Source of the DNA: Flammeovirga yaeyamensis
GTDB taxonomy: Bacteria > Bacteroidota > Bacteroidia > Cytophagales > Flammeovirgaceae
Assembly: GCF_018736045.1 (NCBI RefSeq)
Contig: NZ_CP076133.1
Span: 186,001 to 250,000, forward strand
Direction of reading: 5' to 3'
DNA length: 64,000 nucleotides
Shown: positions 9,158 to 17,956 of the stretch, piece by piece
Layout of the letters: each line of letters begins with the position of its first letter
Position numbering within the stretch: the first letter of the stretch is position 1
Notes under the pieces: model-generated
What the model was told of the DNA's origin: nothing
The model's input: only the letters and a program-made list of their open reading frames with translations
Database searches by the model: none
Made by a program: the position numbers and the translations under genes

Positions 9158-9712
9158 TTACTTAGAATTACTTTCATAATCATAAACAAAGGAGTAATCT
9201 CCATGATGGAGAAACAATTCATCAAAATAATATTCCCACATCTCAACATTATCGATCGTTGGAAATTCTCCTTTTTTAGAAGAAGCCACCATTAAAGATG
9301 ATACATATGGAGTTCCACTTATTAAATGTCTACTTCGGTGGTCGTAAGCACTTGGTGGTTGACATAGTAAATGATATAATTCGTGGGAAATTAATTGTAA
9401 TGAAAGATGGTCGTGATTGATCTTCACAGAAGATGGATTTACTTTGATAATACCGTTGGAAAAAGTAGTTGCATTGACATGGTTTGCTAATTCTGGTCCC
9501 CATTTAATATTCACTTTTCCTGAACGAAATGTCATGTCACGTTTTTCTGCTTCATCAATGAACCGTAAGATATGATCATGAAATATTTCACTTAATTCTT
9601 CGTCCTGATAGGTGATTTTTAGATTATCGGGTTCTACTTCCCAGTTAATTATTGAACATGAAGATAATAAAAATAGGATATATAAGCAGGTTAACGAAAA
9701 TATGCGGGTCAT
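9158..9712 (-). CDS. Lipoprotein with HExxH zinc-protease motif
   Basis: The 184-aa protein begins with a lipoprotein signal (LLSSC, Cys19). Its centre carries ISHELYHLL, an HExxH motif that in many families binds zinc and forms a metallopeptidase active site. A third zinc ligand could be the Glu/Asp cluster near the C-terminus (WEYYFDE), but this is inference. The protein is membrane-anchored, probably in the outer membrane. It is monocistronic and divergent from the stressosome operon across 155 bp. I do not recognise the exact family. Confidence 0.7.
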   Translation of the reverse strand: MTRIFSLTCLYILFLLSSCSIINWEVEPDNLKITYQDEELSEIFHDHILRFIDEAEKRDMTFRSGKVNIKWGPELANHVNATTFSNGIIKVNPSSVKINHDHLSLQLISHELYHLLCQPPSAYDHRSRHLISGTPYVSSLMVASSKKGEFPTIDNVEMWEYYFDELFLHHGDYSFVYDYESNSK

Positions 9713-9867
9713 AAATAATTGAGTATAGGTGGTAATCTAATTTACAAATATTATTTAATAATTGAAATCATTATTTAAGCTCTCCCTGTTTTTTTTGTTA
9801 TTTCGATTTGGAAAAACTAAATTCAACCAACTTAATACTTCGTTAATTTTATAGACACGACATTCTA

Positions 9868-10758
9868 ATGGATGAATTTTCTAGGAATGCTCAACAATTG
9901 TGTGAGCTCTACGGAATTACCTCAAAAGACACTGAATATATTCAAAGACTTAAACCAATAGCGATGAAAGCGCTACCACAAATGGTAGAAAGTTGGTATA
10001 AGTGGCTAAGGTCTACTCCTGAATTTTATGAATATTTTTCGGATCCTTCTACTCTAGAACGCGTTCAGAAGATGCAATTTGGGTTTTGGGAACAATTCTT
10101 TGATGCTCAAATTGATGGTGGTTATATTGAATCAAGACGCAAGGTTGGTGAGGTACATGCACGTATAGGATTATCTCAAGAGATTTATCTTGCTGGAGTT
10201 GATCATTTTCTTTCTTTATTTGTGGAAATGCTTCTTAAGGTGAAAGATTGGTCGGCTGAAGATATTAATGAAGCTAGAAGAGGTTTGAACAAAATGGTGC
10301 ATATGGATATGACTATTATTGTTCAGAGTTACGAAAGTATAGTCAATCAAAAAATTACTGCTCAAAGTAAGACATTGATGGCCATGTCAACGCCAGTAAC
10401 TCAAATCTGGGAGGGATTACTTTTATTGCCTGTCGTTGGATTAATCGATTCAAGAAGAGCACAAGATATCATGGATAACACCCTATCACAGATATCTACC
10501 CATCATGCTCAATCTTTTATTTTAGATATTTCTGGTGTAGCTGTAGTAGATACTGCGGTAGCAAATCACCTTATTAAGATCACAAAAGCAACAAAACTAA
10601 TGGGTTGTGAGTGTATCATATCAGGCTTATCACCTGCAGTTGCTCAAACTATCGTTGAATTAGGAATTGATGTAGGAACAATTAAAACTACCGCAAACCT
10701 ACGTTCGGCTATAGAAATTGCTTTCGATAAATTAAATATGAAAATTATCAAGCAATAA
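9868..10758 (+). CDS. rsbR: RsbR-like stressosome sensor: globin plus STAS
   Basis: RsbR proteins form the sensory shell of the stressosome. The N-terminal part (about 1-160) looks like a sensor globin. KVGEVHARIGLS carries a His at 97 in the position and context of the proximal heme ligand of globin-coupled sensors, so it may bind heme. The C-terminal STAS domain (about 175-290) includes DISGVAVVDTAVANHL. Thr229 matches the second RsbT-phosphorylated site of Bacillus RsbR (T205). Ser195 in GLIDSRRA stands where T171 is expected. The stop codon is followed directly by the next ATG, so the cassette is translated as a unit. B. subtilis RsbRA uses a non-heme globin, so heme binding here would be a difference. 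Confidence 0.9.
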   Translation: MDEFSRNAQQLCELYGITSKDTEYIQRLKPIAMKALPQMVESWYKWLRSTPEFYEYFSDPSTLERVQKMQFGFWEQFFDAQIDGGYIESRRKVGEVHARIGLSQEIYLAGVDHFLSLFVEMLLKVKDWSAEDINEARRGLNKMVHMDMTIIVQSYESIVNQKITAQSKTLMAMSTPVTQIWEGLLLLPVVGLIDSRRAQDIMDNTLSQISTHHAQSFILDISGVAVVDTAVANHLIKITKATKLMGCECIISGLSPAVAQTIVELGIDVGTIKTTANLRSAIEIAFDKLNMKIIKQ

Positions 10759-11133
10759 ATGGAGAATTGGATTAAATCGAGTATTCCTTTACAGCTACAT
10801 AAAGGTTGTATTATTGCCTCTTTTCAATTAGATCTTGAAGAGGAACAACTAAAATTGTTTCGTCAAGAGTTATTGAATTTTGTGGTGAAACACAATAAGA
10901 TTAGAGGTATTATCTTCGATTTATCGGGATTAGAAATTATTGACCTGATTGATTTTAATCGTATTAGAAGTATTATTGATATGATTAAATTGACCGGTTA
11001 TCAAACCATTATTTCTGGCTTAAAACCCTCTGTGGTCTCTTCGCTTATTTTATTAGATGCTGACATCGATGGCCTTAATGCCGTATTAAGTCTTGATGAA
11101 GCTTTCTTAATGGTTGATCAAATGTTGAAGTAA
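10759..11133 (+). CDS. rsbS: RsbS-like STAS core protein of the stressosome
   Basis: This 124-aa single STAS domain would pack with RsbR and hold RsbT in unstressed cells. FDLSGLEIIDLIDFNRIRS (53-71) aligns with the phosphorylation strand of RsbS. In Bacillus the target Ser59 follows the Asp (IDS); here the residue is Leu63. The canonical phosphosite therefore appears to be missing, which should alter release of RsbT. Other STAS landmarks such as TIISGLKPSV are intact. There is no gap to rsbR and a 1-bp gap to rsbT. Confidence 0.85.
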   Translation: MENWIKSSIPLQLHKGCIIASFQLDLEEEQLKLFRQELLNFVVKHNKIRGIIFDLSGLEIIDLIDFNRIRSIIDMIKLTGYQTIISGLKPSVVSSLILLDADIDGLNAVLSLDEAFLMVDQMLK

Positions 11134-11134
11134 A

Positions 11135-11533
11135 ATGAGAATTAGTATTCAAAAAGAAACCGATATTCACTATGCTCAACATGAGGTACTTGATTTTGCC
11201 AAATCACTTGGTTTTAATCAACTGGACTGTCATAAAATATCCATTATTATTTCAGAACTAGCTCAGAATATCATTAAATACGTGGGGAAAGGCTTTGTGA
11301 AATTTTCTCATAGAAGAATGCTGCATAGAGAAGGGATTCTGATAGAAGCAATTGATAATGGAAAAGGAATATTTGATCTAGAAACTGCACTAACCGATAA
11401 TTTTTCGACTGGCGGAACACTTGGATTGGGATTACCAGGAATTAAAAGAATTGCCGATATTTTTGAGATAGATTCAATACCTGATCAAGGTACACATGTA
11501 AAAGTAACATATTGGATAAAATACAAAAAATAG
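11135..11533 (+). CDS. rsbT: RsbT-like serine kinase (HATPase)
   Basis: RsbT phosphorylates stressosome STAS proteins and, once released, activates a PP2C phosphatase. The 132-aa protein is a compact GHKL ATPase. The N box has Glu41 and Asn45 (SELAQNIIKYV), the G1 box is AIDNGKG (72-78) and the G2 box is GTLGLGLPG (94-102). The length is typical of RsbT. Its 3' end overlaps the start of the rsbX-like gene by 22 bp. The likely partner is the RsbU-like phosphatase at 12103. Confidence 0.93.
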   Translation: MRISIQKETDIHYAQHEVLDFAKSLGFNQLDCHKISIIISELAQNIIKYVGKGFVKFSHRRMLHREGILIEAIDNGKGIFDLETALTDNFSTGGTLGLGLPGIKRIADIFEIDSIPDQGTHVKVTYWIKYKK

Positions 11534-12102
11534 AGATTGCGGGTTATACTCGTCCTATCACAGGTGAGTATGTGAATGGAGATGCTTTTTTTATCCATCA
11601 AGAAGACGATTATACCTTTTTTGCGGTTATTGATGGTATTGGACATGGACAAGTGGCTCATCAAATAGCGAGCAAACTGACGAAATATATTAAAGAAAGG
11701 GTACAGAAAGACATTGCTCATTTAATGTCTGAAGCACATTATTTTATGAAGGGTTCCGAAGGGGCCGCTTTAGGGCTTGGGATCATCGAAAATAATGAAA
11801 TTAGTTTCTGTACGATTGGTAATATCAATGCTAGAATCATAAATCAACAAAATAATAATATAGCGTTATTATCTACAGATGGATTGATTGGAGTACGAAA
11901 AAGAACTCCTCGTGTTGATGTACGAAAAATTCAAACAGGCGACCTAATTCTAATTCATAGTGATGGAGTGAATAGTTCTAATTCATTTCATAGCAAAGTC
12001 AACTATCATTTGTTTACTTGTGAAATACTATCTAGAAAATTAGTAAAAGAGTGGGGATCAGAATTTGATGATGCTACAATGTTATGTATTAAAATAAAGT
12101 AA
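11512..12102 (+). CDS. rsbX: RsbX-like PP2C phosphatase (resets stressosome)
   Basis: This 196-aa SpoIIE/PP2C-type phosphatase lacks a sensor domain, like Bacillus RsbX, which dephosphorylates RsbR and RsbS. Metal-binding acidic motifs are visible: GDAFF (Asp24), AVIDGIGHG (Asp41), LIHSDGVNS and EFDDATMLC. No in-frame ATG lies early enough to include GDAFF, so the start is taken as the TTG at 11512. This overlaps rsbT by 22 bp and implies translational coupling and modest expression. The stop is followed directly by the ATG of the next gene. Confidence 0.88.
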   Translation: MDKIQKIEIAGYTRPITGEYVNGDAFFIHQEDDYTFFAVIDGIGHGQVAHQIASKLTKYIKERVQKDIAHLMSEAHYFMKGSEGAALGLGIIENNEISFCTIGNINARIINQQNNNIALLSTDGLIGVRKRTPRVDVRKIQTGDLILIHSDGVNSSNSFHSKVNYHLFTCEILSRKLVKEWGSEFDDATMLCIKIK

Positions 12103-13725
12103 ATGAGTTTATTTGAAACAAAAATATTGGGTAGTGAAAAGGAGATTATCTATTTCCGTAAAAAGGTATATAATGTGGCTTTTTTAATGATGGGAAATGC
12201 AGGTAACTCTAATAAAATTGCTAGTTTTTTATCTTCTTATCTAAGAATGTTGCAACAACATTTTCCACTGCTCATTCTAACGATTGATTATGAACATATT
12301 AAATCAAATAATATTTCTACTTTCAAGATTGGTATTTCTAGTTCCTTAGGTGATCCCATTTTTCCTCCTCCAATTATTAAATCTCACTTATTTCATATAG
12401 ATGTTTTTGATACCAAAATGGTCATGACCATAAAAAGAAATTTTGATACTAAAAACCTATATAAAGCTGTAGAATTTTATAATGAAAAAAGTAGAGACGA
12501 ACTTTTAGATGAACTAAAGGTAAAGAACGATGACCTTAAAGAGTCTTATGAAAATCTAAAAAAGGCCAAAAACGATAAAGCAAGAATGGAAAGTGAATTA
12601 TCTGTAGGTAGAAATATACAGATGAGTATGCTTCCTAAAAACTTCTTTCAAAATGACCATATTTCATTATTTGCCGATCTAATTCCTGCAAGAGAAGTGG
12701 GTGGTGATTTTTATGATTTTCAGCTCATTAATAATCGCTATTTATACATCGTTATCGGGGATGTTTCGGATAAAGGAGTTCCGGCCGCCTTGCTTATGGC
12801 CATGACAAAATCACTTCTAAAAAGTGCCGCACAAACAGAAATATCAACGGCGGAAATTATGAGTCATGTCAACAATCAAATTGTTGAGGAGAACAAGAAC
12901 AATATGTTTGTCACCGTCTTTATGGGCATGTTAGATGTGTGTACAGGTAAACTCACCTACACCAATGCAGGTCATAATCCATCGTTTATTCGAAGTGGTC
13001 AAAATTTAGAAGTATTAAAAGAAATACATGGGCCTATTATAGGTGTCATGAAAGGCCTTGATTATAAAGAACGCACCGTTCAGTTACAGGAAAACGATGT
13101 TGTGTATGCTTATACAGATGGTGTTCCCGAAGCAAGAAACAGAGACAAAGTATTTTTTACTGATCAAAAATTACAAGGTTTTGTAAAGAATACTACCATT
13201 ACTTCCATGAAACAATTGGTCGAAGATACCATTCATGAGGTTAGAGTTTTTGAAGACGGTTTCGAACAAGCTGATGATATAACAGTGCTCTGTTTAAAAT
13301 TCAAGAAAAAAACTACTCCTTTATTTACCACAGACTTAAAACCCAATTTTGATCAAAAAAACAAGTTAAATGAACAGCTTCAGGTGTTTTTTAATCAAAA
13401 TGAATTGGATGAAACTATACAGAAAAAACTATTTATCGTTTTTGATGAAGTGATAAGTAATCAAATAAAATATGGATTTGAGGGTATTGAAATACCTAAA
13501 ATTCATCTATATTTAGAAATCAAAGACAAAGAATTAAGCATATCAGTTAAAGACAACGGCATTGCTTTTAATCCATTTCTTCAAGAAACACCAAACACGA
13601 CATCAATATTAGAAGAACGTGAAAGTGGAGGACTTGGCATTCATATTGTCAAACAATTAATGGATTCATACAATTATCATAGAAAGGATGATAAGAACAT
13701 CATCCAACTTAACAAAATACTATAA
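12103..13725 (+). CDS. RsbU-like PP2C phosphatase fused to RsbW-like kinase
   Basis: The 540-aa protein has three parts. Residues 1-125 are unassigned, and 130-170 form a charged coiled coil. Residues 170-400 are a SpoIIE/PP2C phosphatase with SVGRNIQMSMLP, REVGGDFYDF, VIGDVSDKGVPAALLM, YTDGVPEARN and ADDITVLC. Residues 410-540 are a GHKL ATPase with Glu449/Asn453 (FDEVISNQIKYG), SVKDNGIAF and GGLGIHIVKQLMD. In Bacillus these are two opposed proteins: RsbU dephosphorylates RsbV and RsbW rephosphorylates it. Having both on one chain implies a bifunctional switch acting on the RsbV-like protein 4 bp downstream. The coiled coil is the likely site where RsbT input acts. Confidence 0.9.
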   Translation: MSLFETKILGSEKEIIYFRKKVYNVAFLMMGNAGNSNKIASFLSSYLRMLQQHFPLLILTIDYEHIKSNNISTFKIGISSSLGDPIFPPPIIKSHLFHIDVFDTKMVMTIKRNFDTKNLYKAVEFYNEKSRDELLDELKVKNDDLKESYENLKKAKNDKARMESELSVGRNIQMSMLPKNFFQNDHISLFADLIPAREVGGDFYDFQLINNRYLYIVIGDVSDKGVPAALLMAMTKSLLKSAAQTEISTAEIMSHVNNQIVEENKNNMFVTVFMGMLDVCTGKLTYTNAGHNPSFIRSGQNLEVLKEIHGPIIGVMKGLDYKERTVQLQENDVVYAYTDGVPEARNRDKVFFTDQKLQGFVKNTTITSMKQLVEDTIHEVRVFEDGFEQADDITVLCLKFKKKTTPLFTTDLKPNFDQKNKLNEQLQVFFNQNELDETIQKKLFIVFDEVISNQIKYGFEGIEIPKIHLYLEIKDKELSISVKDNGIAFNPFLQETPNTTSILEERESGGLGIHIVKQLMDSYNYHRKDDKNIIQLNKIL

Positions 13726-13729
13726 ACAG

Positions 13730-14056
13730 ATGAATATTAGCAAAGAAGTTATACAGGAATATAATGTAATTAATGTAGAAGGATTTATTGATGCGAGCAA
13801 TTCTTCAGAATTAGAAGAAAGCATCAGAAATCTAATAGAAAAGGGTAGTGATAAGATTATTCTTAATCTAGAAAAGGTAACGTATATGAGTAGTTCGGGA
13901 TTAAGAGTATTTCTAATGGGTTCTAAAGAACTTCAAGCAATTGAAGGTCAGTTTAGAGTGTGTAATGCTAATGAAGTAGTGATGGAGATTTTAACGATAT
14001 CAGGGTTTAATATGATCGTTGATATACGAGATTCATTAGAAGAAGCTTTAGCTTAG
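13730..14056 (+). CDS. RsbV-like anti-anti-sigma STAS protein
   Basis: This 108-aa STAS protein has the phosphoserine motif MSSSGLRVFL (SSSG at 54-57). The ATG at 13730 is chosen because it lies 4 bp after the previous stop and gives the usual family length; an upstream in-frame ATG at 13688 would overlap the phosphatase gene by 38 bp. It is the likely substrate of both halves of the 12103 protein. Its binding target is unknown, as no sigma factor is encoded nearby. Its end overlaps the convergent gene at 14053 by 4 bp. Confidence 0.9.
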   Translation: MNISKEVIQEYNVINVEGFIDASNSSELEESIRNLIEKGSDKIILNLEKVTYMSSSGLRVFLMGSKELQAIEGQFRVCNANEVVMEILTISGFNMIVDIRDSLEEALA

Positions 14057-14286
14057 TCTACTTCTAATAGGATAATATCAAAATCTTCTGGAATGTCTTC
14101 TTTGGTGACCCTTTTATATTCCATAGTATCGTACTCCATAAGCATCTGAACATCTTGTGCCTGTAGATCTACAGTCATGTTTTTTTGTTCTCTTCGAACA
14201 ATATTTAAGTACATTACGGCTACAATTGTTACCCACATACCTATAAAGAAGTACATAAATATAAGTAGCATTTTGTTAGTGTTCAT
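14053..14286 (-). CDS. Small single-pass membrane protein
   Basis: The 77-aa protein has one membrane helix (about 5-27) and a charged cytoplasmic tail with DLQAQDVQMLMEYD. It overlaps the rsbV-like gene by 4 bp in convergent orientation. It lies 25 bp downstream of the exonuclease gene on the same strand (that gene ends at 14312). No family is recognised; coding is supported by the clean membrane pattern and tight packing. Confidence 0.6.
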   Translation of the reverse strand: MNTNKMLLIFMYFFIGMWVTIVAVMYLNIVRREQKNMTVDLQAQDVQMLMEYDTMEYKRVTKEDIPEDFDIILLEVD

Positions 14287-14311
14287 GTAGTAAAGTAGGT
14301 AAATTTGAGAT

Positions 14312-14890
14312 CTATATTTTATTCGTTAATAGATAGTTTTTTCCTTTGTCGTATCCTAATTCCATCATTTTTTGCCAAACGTATAGCGTCATAAAGCTAT
14401 CCGATAGTGAATTATGAGAATTGTCTAATAAGATCTTATCTTCCAAAGACTGCATATCAGAAAAGTGGTTAAAAGCAGTTGATAAACGTTGCCAACGGTA
14501 ATCGTTGTATTTTTCGTGCCACTCTTTCACAATTTCTGTAGAAAATACTTTCATGGCACAGAATACCCCTTTTGCGTTGGTTAAGTCTACAAAATTTAGA
14601 TCGAAAGCCGCGTTGTAAAGAATTACATTTTTATCCTCTACAATATCGTTAATCATATCCTGCATTGCGAAATCGTATGTCGGTGCATCCTCTACCATTT
14701 CAGGCGTTATGCCATTGACACTCATTGCTTCAGGCCAAGATCTTCTATATTTTGGTTTTAAATAAGTATTCAGAAGTACTTCCTTATCACTGTTGATAAT
14801 GCTTATTTGTAAAGCTTCATCTACACCAGCGTCTAAGCCCGTAGTTTCTGTATCTAAAACTAAAAAATCAGAAGTAATTTGCTTTTCCAT
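14312..14890 (-). CDS. DEDDh 3'-5' exonuclease (DnaQ-like)
   Basis: The 192-aa protein has the catalytic residues of the DEDDh exonuclease family: Asp13 and Glu15 (VLDTETTGLD), Asp97 (YNAAFDLNF), and His159 and Asp164 (SHNSLSDSF). Such stand-alone proteins trim 3' ends of DNA or RNA. It is related to the polymerase III epsilon subunit but has no polymerase-binding tail, so the substrate is unknown. It is probably co-transcribed with the small membrane protein downstream. Confidence 0.88.
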   Translation of the reverse strand: MEKQITSDFLVLDTETTGLDAGVDEALQISIINSDKEVLLNTYLKPKYRRSWPEAMSVNGITPEMVEDAPTYDFAMQDMINDIVEDKNVILYNAAFDLNFVDLTNAKGVFCAMKVFSTEIVKEWHEKYNDYRWQRLSTAFNHFSDMQSLEDKILLDNSHNSLSDSFMTLYVWQKMMELGYDKGKNYLLTNKI

Positions 14891-14966
14891 CTAAAAAATT
14901 TACAAGCGCTTAAAAAACTATCACTACACAATTTAGAAAAATATTTAATTAAATTATTCTAAAAGT

Positions 14967-15003
14967 AAAAGTTCAATGAAAAAATTATTTCCATTGAACT
15001 TTT
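14967..15003 (-). terminator. Terminator of the arsenic operon
   Basis: AAAAGTTCAATG (14967-14978) and CATTGAACTTTT (14992-15003) form a 12-bp stem with a 13-nt loop. On the minus strand the stem is followed by ACTTTT. It lies about 57 bp after the arsA stop. Confidence 0.6.
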
Positions 15004-15060
15004 TAAAGTGAAAAGTAATGTCTTTTCTATAAGATAAGAATGTTCTATCTACAGACAATT

Positions 15061-16812
15061 TTAGATTTCTTGAAGCTCGTTAATGATCTCTTCACCTGTT
15101 AAATAAGGTAGGGTAAAACATTTCGAATCTTGATGATCGTTCAAGAAAGAATTAAACAGTTCTTTTTGTTGATTCACCTTAGCTTGTAGTAGGGAATTTT
15201 TGACTCCCGGGTTAGAAATCATTTCCTGATTAAATACCCAAGCATAAGGAGTAATCCCTGCTCTATTTAAATCCTCTTCTAAACTTTGTGCCTCTCTAAT
15301 TGGAGTCGTTTCCAATATAGAAATGACTAGTACTTTTGTTAGATCAGGATTCTGAATCATCTTGTATGGAGTCATCAGCTTGCTATCATCAATTTTGCTC
15401 TGCTGTTTGACTTGTTTATGATACGCCCCTGTGGTGTCTAACAATAGTAATGTATGTCCGGTTGGAGCAGTATCAACAATCACGAACTTTCTTCTAGCAT
15501 GTCGAATCACATTAGCAAAGGCATGAAATACCGCCACCTCTTCAGTACAAGGCGATTGTAAATCTTCTAGAATCAGTTTCTTTTGCTCTTCCGTTTTACC
15601 CTGCCCCTTTTTCTCCATTGCTTTTGCAATGTATCGTTCAGTTTCTGCTTTAGGATCTATTCTTTCAACTGTTAAGGTAGGGGGAAGTTCTGTTAACTGA
15701 CCTGTATAGTTGGTAATATGAGCAGCTGGGTCAGTCGTTGTTAAAATCACCTCGTTCCCTCTATTCGCTAAAGCTATTGCAATAGATGAAGCCGTAAATG
15801 TTTTACCAACACCACCTTTACCCATCGTTAATATCAAACCATTTTTATCTGCCTCGATGTTATCAAGCAGTTGATTAAATTGATAAGCACTTAAATCAAT
15901 GGCTTCATTTTGAGTTGCTGAATTGGATTGATTGATAATCTGTGGTATCAATTTTTCATCAAACACAGAAGATAATTTCTGTAGACCTAACACATTGTAA
16001 GGTAGCATTCCAAACTTAGTTTGTGATAAGCTCTTTAAGTGTTCAGGCATTTCTTCTAATGCTTTATCACTTTTTGATTGTATCACCTGAGCCAACGTAT
16101 CGTCTGAGATATCTTCTTGAAGCAGGGCGTTAATGTAAAGATGTTGATTACTTAAACCTAACTCTTTCAACTCTAAAGAAGAACGGTTGGCTTCTTGTAA
16201 GGAAGCTTCATCCCCTCTTGCCACCAAAATGAAGGTAGTCAATGTTGGGTCCTGTAACTTTTGAATGACTTCTTTATATCTTTTCTGATTACTCTTTAAT
16301 GAAGACGATGGGCCTATGCAAGTCGCCCCTTCATTATGATCTAAGAAAGTACTCCAAGCTTCAGGTAGCTCTAACAAACGTAATGTATGCCCTGTAGGTG
16401 CTGTATCAAATACAATATGATCGTAATCTGCTACTTCAGGAGCACCGGAAATATATCTTGTAAACTCATCAAATGAAGCGATTTCTACAGTACAAGCACC
16501 CGATAATTGTTCTCTTACTTTGTTTTTGTAGGCAGGTGTGGCCAACATTCCCAAAGAAGAAACAGCTCTTTCTTTATAATTATGTCCTGCTGCTTCAGGA
16601 TCAATATTGATCGCATTTAATTGATTAAGTTTTGGGTGTGCGTGTACTTTATCGGTCACTTGCATTTCCAAAACATCAGATAAATTTGATGCAGGATCCG
16701 TACTAATTAATAATACTTTTTTTCCTTCAACGGCTAATTTTACTGCAGTAGCTGAAGCTAAAGTAGTTTTACCAACGCCTCCTTTTCCTGTGAAAAAAAT
16801 GTATCTGCTCAT
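15061..16812 (-). CDS. arsA: Arsenite pump-driving ATPase ArsA
   Basis: ArsA hydrolyses ATP to energise arsenite export. The 583-aa protein is the duplicated form. A P-loop is present in each half (GKGGVGKTT at 9-17; GKGGVGKTF near 332), and each half has DTAPTGHTL (136-144 and in the second half). The three cysteines that bind arsenite in E. coli ArsA appear conserved: Cys107 (GACTVE), Cys165 (GATCIG) and a Cys in LQSPCTEE. It is last in arsR-arsC-acr3-arsA, after a 63-bp gap with a strong hairpin that may lower its expression. No arsD chaperone gene is seen. Pairing ArsA with ACR3 rather than ArsB is known in other bacteria. Confidence 0.95.
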   Translation of the reverse strand: MSRYIFFTGKGGVGKTTLASATAVKLAVEGKKVLLISTDPASNLSDVLEMQVTDKVHAHPKLNQLNAINIDPEAAGHNYKERAVSSLGMLATPAYKNKVREQLSGACTVEIASFDEFTRYISGAPEVADYDHIVFDTAPTGHTLRLLELPEAWSTFLDHNEGATCIGPSSSLKSNQKRYKEVIQKLQDPTLTTFILVARGDEASLQEANRSSLELKELGLSNQHLYINALLQEDISDDTLAQVIQSKSDKALEEMPEHLKSLSQTKFGMLPYNVLGLQKLSSVFDEKLIPQIINQSNSATQNEAIDLSAYQFNQLLDNIEADKNGLILTMGKGGVGKTFTASSIAIALANRGNEVILTTTDPAAHITNYTGQLTELPPTLTVERIDPKAETERYIAKAMEKKGQGKTEEQKKLILEDLQSPCTEEVAVFHAFANVIRHARRKFVIVDTAPTGHTLLLLDTTGAYHKQVKQQSKIDDSKLMTPYKMIQNPDLTKVLVISILETTPIREAQSLEEDLNRAGITPYAWVFNQEMISNPGVKNSLLQAKVNQQKELFNSFLNDHQDSKCFTLPYLTGEEIINELQEI

Positions 16813-16832
16813 GTGTTTTTATATATAATGAA

Positions 16833-16867
16833 AGGTGGATACAATAGCCTAGAAATTGTATCCACCT
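16833..16867 (-). terminator. Hairpin between acr3 and arsA
   Basis: AGGTGGATACAAT (16833-16845) and ATTGTATCCACCT (16855-16867) form a perfect 13-bp stem with a 9-nt loop. Only TTTC follows on the minus strand, so it is probably a partial terminator or an mRNA-stabilising hairpin. Confidence 0.55.
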
Positions 16868-16875
16868 CTCTTTTA

Positions 16876-17955
16876 TTATTTTGTATAGTATTTCTTTCTA
16901 AACCAAAAGGCGAGATTTACCAAGGCAATCAATGCTGGAACCTCTACTAATGGCCCTATTACTCCAGTAAACGCTTGGCCAGAGTTAATGCCAAATACAC
17001 CAATCGCCACTGCAATTGCTAACTCGAAATTATTACCTGTTGCTGTAAACGCAATGGAAACATCTTTCTCATAATCAGCACCAAAGTATTTACCTAAGAA
17101 CATACTTACCACAAACATCAATGTAAAGTAGATGACTAATGGAACCGCAATTCTTAATACATCCAATGGCAACTCAACAATTTTTTGTCCTTTCAAACTG
17201 AACATCAATACAATTGTTGACAATAAAGCAATTAAAGTAATTGGGGAGATTTTAGGAACAAAAACATTCTCATACCAATCTTTACCTTTTACGTTCACTA
17301 GGATTTTTCTACTTAAAAATCCAGCTATAAATGGAATTCCAAGATAGATGAATACACTTTCGGCGATTTGCCCCATAGTGATATCTACCGCTAGTCCTTC
17401 AAACCCAAAATAAGGAGGAAGGATAGTGATAAAAACATAAGCGTACACACTGTAGAATAATACTTGGAAAATACTGTTTAAGGCGATCAAACCTGCCGCA
17501 TATTCTGATGATCCATCAGCAAGATCATTCCAAACAACTACCATCGCAATACATCTAGCCAAGCCAATTAAAATAAGGCCTGTCATGTATTCTGGGTAAT
17601 CGTGTAAGAAAATAATAGCAAGGGCAAACATTAAAATTGGACCAACAATCCAGTTCAATACCAAAGAAAGAGAAAGTACTTTTACATTCGAAAATACTTT
17701 TCCCATCTCTTCATATTTCACTTTTGCCAAAGGTGGATACATCATTAATATTAATCCAATGGCTAAAGGAATATTGGTCGTTCCTACAGACATATCGTTA
17801 ATTTTATCGGCAACGGATGGAGAAAAATATCCAATCCCAACACCGATAGCCATGGCGATAAAAATCCAAAGCGTTAAATAGCTATCTAAAAAAGATAACT
17901 TCTTAGGTTGCTTTTGCGGACAAACCGCTGCTGTATCTTTCGTTAAATCTGACAT
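16876..17955 (-). CDS. acr3: Arsenite efflux transporter ACR3
   Basis: The 359-aa integral membrane protein has about ten helices and belongs to the BASS/ACR3 family, which exports arsenite. The conserved functional Cys is at 135 ([12 protein letters not shown]) and the conserved Glu at 338 ([13 protein letters not shown]). A short Cys-containing N-terminal tail ([11 protein letters not shown]) precedes the first helix. The gene starts 1 bp after the arsC stop, indicating tight coupling, and precedes arsA. Confidence 0.96.
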   Translation of the reverse strand: MSDLTKDTAAVCPQKQPKKLSFLDSYLTLWIFIAMAIGVGIGYFSPSVADKINDMSVGTTNIPLAIGLILMMYPPLAKVKYEEMGKVFSNVKVLSLSLVLNWIVGPILMFALAIIFLHDYPEYMTGLILIGLARCIAMVVVWNDLADGSSEYAAGLIALNSIFQVLFYSVYAYVFITILPPYFGFEGLAVDITMGQIAESVFIYLGIPFIAGFLSRKILVNVKGKDWYENVFVPKISPITLIALLSTIVLMFSLKGQKIVELPLDVLRIAVPLVIYFTLMFVVSMFLGKYFGADYEKDVSIAFTATGNNFELAIAVAIGVFGINSGQAFTGVIGPLVEVPALIALVNLAFWFRKKYYTK

Positions 17956-17956
17956 C

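Noticed and set aside
14053-14286. Treating the small membrane gene as part of the stressosome cassette
   Set aside because: It is on the opposite strand and only overlaps by 4 bp; no link beyond position.
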